DNA of 64,000 nucleotides from the NCBI GenBank assembly GCA_036267255.1, contig DATAWK010000053.1, positions 186,001-250,000 of the forward strand, given 5' to 3'. The translations under genes and the position numbers were made by a program. Below, one piece after another: positions 60,245 through 64,000 of this stretch. A model generated the notes under the pieces. The model was not told the DNA's origin. It worked only from the letters and a program-made list of their open reading frames with translations, and did no database searches. Position 1 is the stretch's first letter. Each line of letters opens with the position of its first letter. Origin of the DNA: DATAWK01 sp036267255. GTDB lineage: Bacteria; Acidobacteriota; Terriglobia; Terriglobales; Acidobacteriaceae.

Positions 60245-61231
60245 ATGGAACAACGTAAACTTGGCAAACTTGGTCCGGAGATTTCCGCCCTCGGTCTCGG
60301 CTGCATGGGTATGTCGGAATTTTACGGGGCGACAGACGAAGTCGAGTCCATTGCGACCATCCATCGCGCGCTCGACCTGGGAATCAATTTTCTGGATACG
60401 GCGGACGCCTACGGTATAGGAAAAAATGAAACGCTGGTGGGGAAGGCGATTCGCGGCAAGCGCGATCAGTTTTTTATTGCCACCAAGTTCGGCATCGTCC
60501 GCAGCGAAGATACGCCAAAACGCGGCGTCAGCGGCCGTCCGGAGTATGTCCATAGCGCCTGCGATGCATCGCTCAAACGGCTGAACGTGGAGACCATCGA
60601 CCTCTATTATCAGCATCGCATGGACCCTACCGTGCCCATTGAAGAGACCGTCGGAGCGATGGCGCAGCTTGTCCAGGCCGGCAAGGTACGTTTTATTGGA
60701 CTTTCCGAGGCCGCCCCTGCCACCATTCGCCGCGCTCATAAGGTGCATCCCATCGCCGCGCTGCAAACCGAATACTCTCTGTGGAGTCGCGAGCCCGAAG
60801 GGGAGATTTTTTCCACTGTGCGCGAGCTCGGCATTGCCTTTGTCGCTTACAGCCCCCTGGGTCGCGGCTTGCTAGGCGGAAAAATGCCGAAGCCGGAAGA
60901 TCTTGCGGACGACGATTATCGCAAGAACCATCCGCGGTATCAGGCTGAGGCCTTTGCGAAAAATCAGAAGCTGGTGGAGCGCATGAAAGAACTTGCCAAA
61001 CAGAAGGGCTGCACAGCTCCACAATTGGCACTGGCCTGGGTGTTGGCGCAGGGCAAAGACATTCTGCCCATCCCCGGTACCAAGCGGCGGAAATATCTGG
61101 AAGAGAACGCGGCTGCTGTCGGCATTGTGCTGACGGCAAAGGAAGCTGCCGACATTGCGGCTGCCGTCCCGGAAGATGAAGTCGCCGGAGACCGGTACTC
61201 TCCCGCAGCAATGAAGATGGTGAATCTGTAA
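60245..61231 (+). CDS. Aldo/keto reductase
   Basis: NADPH-dependent oxidoreductase of the AKR12/13-like group. The 328-residue TIM barrel has the catalytic tetrad D51 (FLDTADAYG), Y56, K81 (IATKFG) and H124 (YYQHRMD). LGLGCMGMS and IPGTKRRKYLEEN are the expected cofactor-region motifs. ATG 60245 with AAAGG nearby is chosen; the frame continues upstream to 60176 without homology. It resembles pyridoxal/aldehyde-reducing family members; substrate not assigned. It converges with the CYTH gene. Confidence 0.92.
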   Translation: MEQRKLGKLGPEISALGLGCMGMSEFYGATDEVESIATIHRALDLGINFLDTADAYGIGKNETLVGKAIRGKRDQFFIATKFGIVRSEDTPKRGVSGRPEYVHSACDASLKRLNVETIDLYYQHRMDPTVPIEETVGAMAQLVQAGKVRFIGLSEAAPATIRRAHKVHPIAALQTEYSLWSREPEGEIFSTVRELGIAFVAYSPLGRGLLGGKMPKPEDLADDDYRKNHPRYQAEAFAKNQKLVERMKELAKQKGCTAPQLALAWVLAQGKDILPIPGTKRRKYLEENAAAVGIVLTAKEAADIAAAVPEDEVAGDRYSPAAMKMVNL

Positions 61232-61270
61232 TCGTCACGCAGCGAAAAGTGGGCGCGACTCTCGGATGGG

Positions 61271-61870
61271 TCAGCGGGAAGCGCCCGCGGCAACCTCTGC
61301 AAACGTCATATTTTCCGCAACACTTCCCATTGCTTTTTTCCATTCCAGAAACAGCCGCGCATAATTTGCCGTGATGTATTCCTGAGCCGCGACTCCCAGC
61401 CGCGCCGCTGTTGCATCAATCCAGCCTGAAGGGCCCTCCAGTTCTGCGAAGGTCCCGATGGGAGTTTCATCCAGCACCAGATGGCCTTTGCCGTCGCTGT
61501 ATTCCGTGCGCCACTTTTCGTAAACAAAAGCAACCGAGTAGCCAAGATTGGAAAAAATCTGGGCCAGCACCGCGCCATCGGCAACAGTCGTCTCCGTTTC
61601 CACACGGTGCTTGTGGGGCGCATTCGCGGCGCTTGCCGGTGTTGCCTTATGGGTCAAAATCCATCGGCTGCCATACTGGCGAATGCGCAGTGTCTGGCCG
61701 CTGGTGCGCAGCGTGCGCTCCGGAGTATCGAAGAGCATGTTGTGTTCAAAGGTGCGCTGCGTTTCCAGGCGAAATTCCAGCGCAGGCAGGCTCGCACACA
61801 ACGCGCTTGCATCCACGACGCGAAATTTGATCTCAACTTCAAGGTTTGCCGTCGAAGGATCTACAGTCAT
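61271..61870 (-). CDS. CYTH-domain protein (class IV adenylate cyclase / thiamine-triphosphatase-like)
   Basis: The 199-residue protein has the CYTH tunnel fold. The diagnostic EVEIK motif is at residues 11-15, with arginine and lysine strands LRIRQYG, WILTHKAT, RVETETTV, VYEKWRTEY, VLDETPIGTFAELEGP. ATG 61870 is chosen since it places EVEIK near the N-terminus; the open frame continues upstream through the divergent tsaC gene but has no family content. CYTH enzymes hydrolyse triphosphates or cyclise ATP; the activity cannot be told here. No CHAD domain follows. Confidence 0.85.
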   Translation of the reverse strand: MTVDPSTANLEVEIKFRVVDASALCASLPALEFRLETQRTFEHNMLFDTPERTLRTSGQTLRIRQYGSRWILTHKATPASAANAPHKHRVETETTVADGAVLAQIFSNLGYSVAFVYEKWRTEYSDGKGHLVLDETPIGTFAELEGPSGWIDATAARLGVAAQEYITANYARLFLEWKKAMGSVAENMTFAEVAAGASR

Positions 61871-61940
61871 GATTTCAGTGTCGCACGCAAACGGTGCTGT
61901 CGATGCCGCAGGATAGGATGAAGAGAGAACTCGCGCAGCC

Positions 61941-63056
61941 ATGCAAGACAAGCCAACCATCCTACGGGCCGTTACCGCAGAGCAACTGAGCACAGCGGCG
62001 GGCACGGAAGCCATCGCGCAAGCGGCAGATATCCTGCGCGCCGGTGGAACCGTCGCATTTCCAACGGAAACAGTGTATGGACTCGGCGCAAATGCACTCG
62101 ATGCCGCCAGCGTGGCGAAGATATTTGCTGCGAAGCAGCGGCCGTTCTGGGACCCGTTGATTGTCCACGTCACCGATGCAGCGATGCTGGCGCGCGTGGT
62201 CGCGGAAATTCCCGCTGCGGCACAGCGAATGATCGATGCCTTCTGGCCCGGTCCGCTGACATTATTGCTGCCAAGAAATGCTGTTGTGCCGGCAGCCGTA
62301 ACCGCAGGCAGAGAATTGGTCGGGGTACGCATGCCCGCGCATCCCGTGGCGCAGGCGCTCATCGCCGCGTGCAATCTACCGATCGCTGCGCCCAGCGCCA
62401 ATCGCTTCGGCCACATCAGTCCCACAACCGCAGCCCATGTTCTCGATGATCTTGGCGGCCGCATCGACATGGTGTTGGACGGTGGGCCGACAACGCATGG
62501 AGTGGAATCGACCGTGCTGGAGGTGCGCGAAACCGACGCCGTGGTCTATCGGCCCGGAGCAATTTCCATCGAGGCACTGCAGGCAGTCGCTGGCAATGTT
62601 TTTTTGTATAAGGAACAGTCGCACTATCAGGTTCCGTCGTTTCCTTCATCGCAAGGTATGTCTGCACCGGAATCGCTGCCTTCGCCGGGCGTTGGCATGC
62701 GCCACTATGCTCCGCGTGCGCGCCTGGTGCTGGTGGATGCTGCAGCGTTGCAGGATGCAGAGATCGAAAGTGCCTGGGTACGCACAGTGCAGCACGCACA
62801 AAATCAGATGCCGAAGAAAGAGGATCTATGTGGTGTGCTGTTGCCGCATCACTGGCCTCTGCCGGAAGAATTTCGCGGGCTGCGTTTTGATTGGGGAAGC
62901 TGGTCCAACCCTGCAGAGCTTGCGCAACGACTCTATGCCGGCTTGCGCGCGCTGGATTCGATGGGCGCAGCCGTCATTGTGTGCCCGGTGCCTGGCGGCG
63001 TCGGTATTGGCGCAGCCATTCGCGATCGCATCCTGAAAGCTGCAAGAGAAGATTAG
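61941..63056 (+). CDS. tsaC: L-threonylcarbamoyladenylate synthase, Sua5 type
   Basis: Makes threonylcarbamoyl-AMP for the t6A tRNA modification. The 371-residue protein has a YrdC domain (about 25-210; VAFPTETVYGLGANAL with PTETVYGLG at 41-49, KQRPFWDPL at 65-73, SANRFGHISPTTAAHV), then a C-terminal Sua5 domain (about 245-365; GMRHYAPRARLVLV, GVGIGAAIRDRILKAA). Fused Sua5 form rather than the short TsaC. The partner TsaE is at 8530 in this window. Only 70 bases separate it from the divergent CYTH gene. Confidence 0.94.
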   Translation: MQDKPTILRAVTAEQLSTAAGTEAIAQAADILRAGGTVAFPTETVYGLGANALDAASVAKIFAAKQRPFWDPLIVHVTDAAMLARVVAEIPAAAQRMIDAFWPGPLTLLLPRNAVVPAAVTAGRELVGVRMPAHPVAQALIAACNLPIAAPSANRFGHISPTTAAHVLDDLGGRIDMVLDGGPTTHGVESTVLEVRETDAVVYRPGAISIEALQAVAGNVFLYKEQSHYQVPSFPSSQGMSAPESLPSPGVGMRHYAPRARLVLVDAAALQDAEIESAWVRTVQHAQNQMPKKEDLCGVLLPHHWPLPEEFRGLRFDWGSWSNPAELAQRLYAGLRALDSMGAAVIVCPVPGGVGIGAAIRDRILKAARED

Positions 63057-63065
63057 GATTCGCAG

Positions 63066-63500
63066 TTACTGCATGATGGAATGCGGCGGCGTACTCTCTG
63101 TCGCTTTGTAAAGATATTTAATGCTGGACTTGTAGATCATGGTGCGCTGCCGGGGACCGCTGCGCAGCTTGATCGCATCCCGGTCATGCCATTCCAGTGT
63201 GCCTTCAATGTGCTCCCCGTTTTCCAGCACCACCACCATCCGGGTCTGCATCTGCATCTGTTTCTGGAAGTAGAACGCTTCCGCATGAGAGTCCTGCGGA
63301 TGCGCTGGAGTATGGTTTGCACGGGTCGTCAACACGGCATTCCCGTTATGCGCAAAGTTGCCGTGGTGTTCTGCCAGAGCTGCCGCAGACAGACTGGGTC
63401 GAATCAGCTTGCGTTGTCCATGCAAGCGAGTGTCAGCATCCCGTGTAGTTGCCAGGGGGGAGGTCGGTGCCGTCGACAAGGGTCGTTTGGGTTCAGGCAT
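63066..63500 (-). CDS. Hfq-like Sm-fold protein with long N-terminal extension
   Basis: The 144-residue protein has an Sm core at about 74-131. Sm1 resembles Hfq (FYFQKQMQMQTRMVVVLENG, EHIEGTLEWHDRDAIKL) and Sm2 is MIYKSSIKYLY, where canonical Hfq has VYKHAIS. Hfq usually has the Sm core near the start; here about 72 disordered, His/Pro/Thr-rich residues precede it (LIRPSLSAAALAEHHGNFAHNG). The ATG 63500 has a weak RBS, and the N-terminal extent is uncertain. If it hexamerises like Hfq it would bind RNA (inference). It lies nine bases from the convergent tsaC stop. Confidence 0.78.
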   Translation of the reverse strand: MPEPKRPLSTAPTSPLATTRDADTRLHGQRKLIRPSLSAAALAEHHGNFAHNGNAVLTTRANHTPAHPQDSHAEAFYFQKQMQMQTRMVVVLENGEHIEGTLEWHDRDAIKLRSGPRQRTMIYKSSIKYLYKATESTPPHSIMQ

Positions 63501-63666
63501 ATGCGCTCGAGTGGCTGCTTTTGCTGTTTACAAGGCGCATATGCCCGGATGAAAGAACCCTGGCAAACGGTCACAAGTGTTACAGCGAAAAGCGCAGCCA
63601 TACATTGAGATGCTGCAGGTCCTCAAAAGGCTTCTCCGGATTGAATCGGCGAAAGTCAGAATTTTT

Positions 63667-64000
63667 CTAGGTACGCTGGCTTAACTGTGATGTCAGTGCA
63701 TCCAGGGACAGCGAACGCAGTAGATTGCGACGCATGCCAGACTCCACCTGCCCGATCGCACGCGTAGCCTGCTCGATCCATTCAAAACGAACTTCAGCAG
63801 CAAGCTGACGAAGCTCTGTTTCAATATCGATATTTCGTACACGCCCGTGCGCCCCAGCCTGCAACAGCAGCATATCTTCCAGAAGACTATAAAGAGCTCG
63901 CAACAATTCCTGCGTTTTGTGCTGTCCCTCGCTGCCTGCGCGATAGCTTTCCGTCGTGCGGAAGAGCGCGGAATGGTCGGGTTCTGCAAGTGCAGTGCGC
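63667..64000 (-). CDS. holB: DNA polymerase III delta' subunit (HolB), C-terminal fragment
   Basis: The minus-strand frame is open to the right edge, so only the last 110 residues or so are seen. They form the helical collar domain of clamp-loader delta': LLRALYSLLEDMLLL, NIDIETELRQLA, EWIEQATRAIGQVE and the terminal RRNLLRSLSLDAL, the pattern by which these subunits end. The catalytic-like N-terminal AAA+ domains lie outside the window. Stop TAG at 63667-63669. It probably follows a tmk-type gene outside, but that is not visible. Confidence 0.72.
   Translation of the reverse strand, partial: RTALAEPDHSALFRTTESYRAGSEGQHKTQELLRALYSLLEDMLLLQAGAHGRVRNIDIETELRQLAAEVRFEWIEQATRAIGQVESGMRRNLLRSLSLDALTSQLSQRT

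Noticed and set aside
61871..62470. N-terminal extension of the CYTH frame through the antisense of tsaC
   Set aside because: CYTH proteins start with ExExK near the N-terminus; the extension is low-complexity antisense of Sua5.
1..64000. tRNA, rRNA, IS elements, prophage or attachment sites
   Set aside because: No cloverleaf-like sequence, transposase, integrase or flanking direct repeat was recognised by reading; a tRNAscan or IS search would be decisive.

Overview
This window looks like chromosomal backbone of an acidobacterium, most likely family Acidobacteriaceae (class Terriglobia). The clearest lineage marker is a tandem pair of secreted von Willebrand A proteins of the type described as 'VWFA-related Acidobacterial domain'. 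A diderm envelope is supported by lpxB, an MsbA-like exporter, a periplasmic PpiD-like foldase and a system I cytochrome c maturation locus. I see no insertion sequence, prophage, CRISPR array, rRNA or tRNA gene. Gene density is high, with many ATGA, GTGA, TTGA or TGATG stop/start overlaps, so most genes sit in translationally coupled operons.

Layout. 3-665: end of a K+-channel-like gene cut by the left edge. 800-9021 (+): aromatic amino acid block trpC-trpF-trpB-trpA-chorismate mutase-DAHP synthase-tyrA, followed by the NAD(P)H-hydrate repair enzyme and tsaE. 9052-13530 (-): fabI, murI, a GerMN-domain protein, an N-acetylmuramoyl-L-alanine amidase and a DUF1015 protein. 13891-27582: two VWA proteins, then a division and cell wall cluster mraY-murD-ftsW-murG, interrupted by a convergent Gly-rich secreted protein gene, then murC-ftsQ-ftsA-ftsZ. 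A His-rich transpeptidase-domain protein follows at 27803.

29111-38579: a Gln-rich small protein (-), a stand-alone phosphoglucose isomerase of the transaldolase/PGI fusion type, a VOC protein with a long hairpin in its leader, a BON-domain repeat protein, a PpiD-like prolyl isomerase, malQ, a 61-residue protein and a truncated 3-hydroxyacyl-CoA dehydrogenase-like protein. 38592-43877 (-): MsbA-like ABC exporter, lpxB and an M1-peptidase-like protein that has lost its zinc site. 43943-48565 (+): hemW, threonine aldolase and a PhoB/PhoR-like two-component pair. 48568-50430 (-): MocA-like and XdhC-like molybdenum-hydroxylase maturation factors.

50654-61231 (+): htpX, DUF4149, a divergent YchF, a ZIP transporter, an SDR, a lone receiver protein, a second VOC protein, ccmF-ccmH-ccmI-like with an associated membrane-anchored protein, and an aldo/keto reductase. 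61271-64000: CYTH protein (-), Sua5/TsaC (+), an Hfq-like protein with a long N-terminal extension (-) and the C-terminus of DNA polymerase III delta' (-), cut by the right edge.

Functionally the window joins precursor supply (aromatic acids, D-glutamate, heme, LPS, t6A) with envelope building and division. I found no obvious defence or secondary-metabolite system. The most interesting items are pseudoenzymes (the M1-like protein, the 3HCDH-like protein and a YchF without its G3 glycine), the Hfq-like protein, the variant Ccm module and structured intergenic hairpins.
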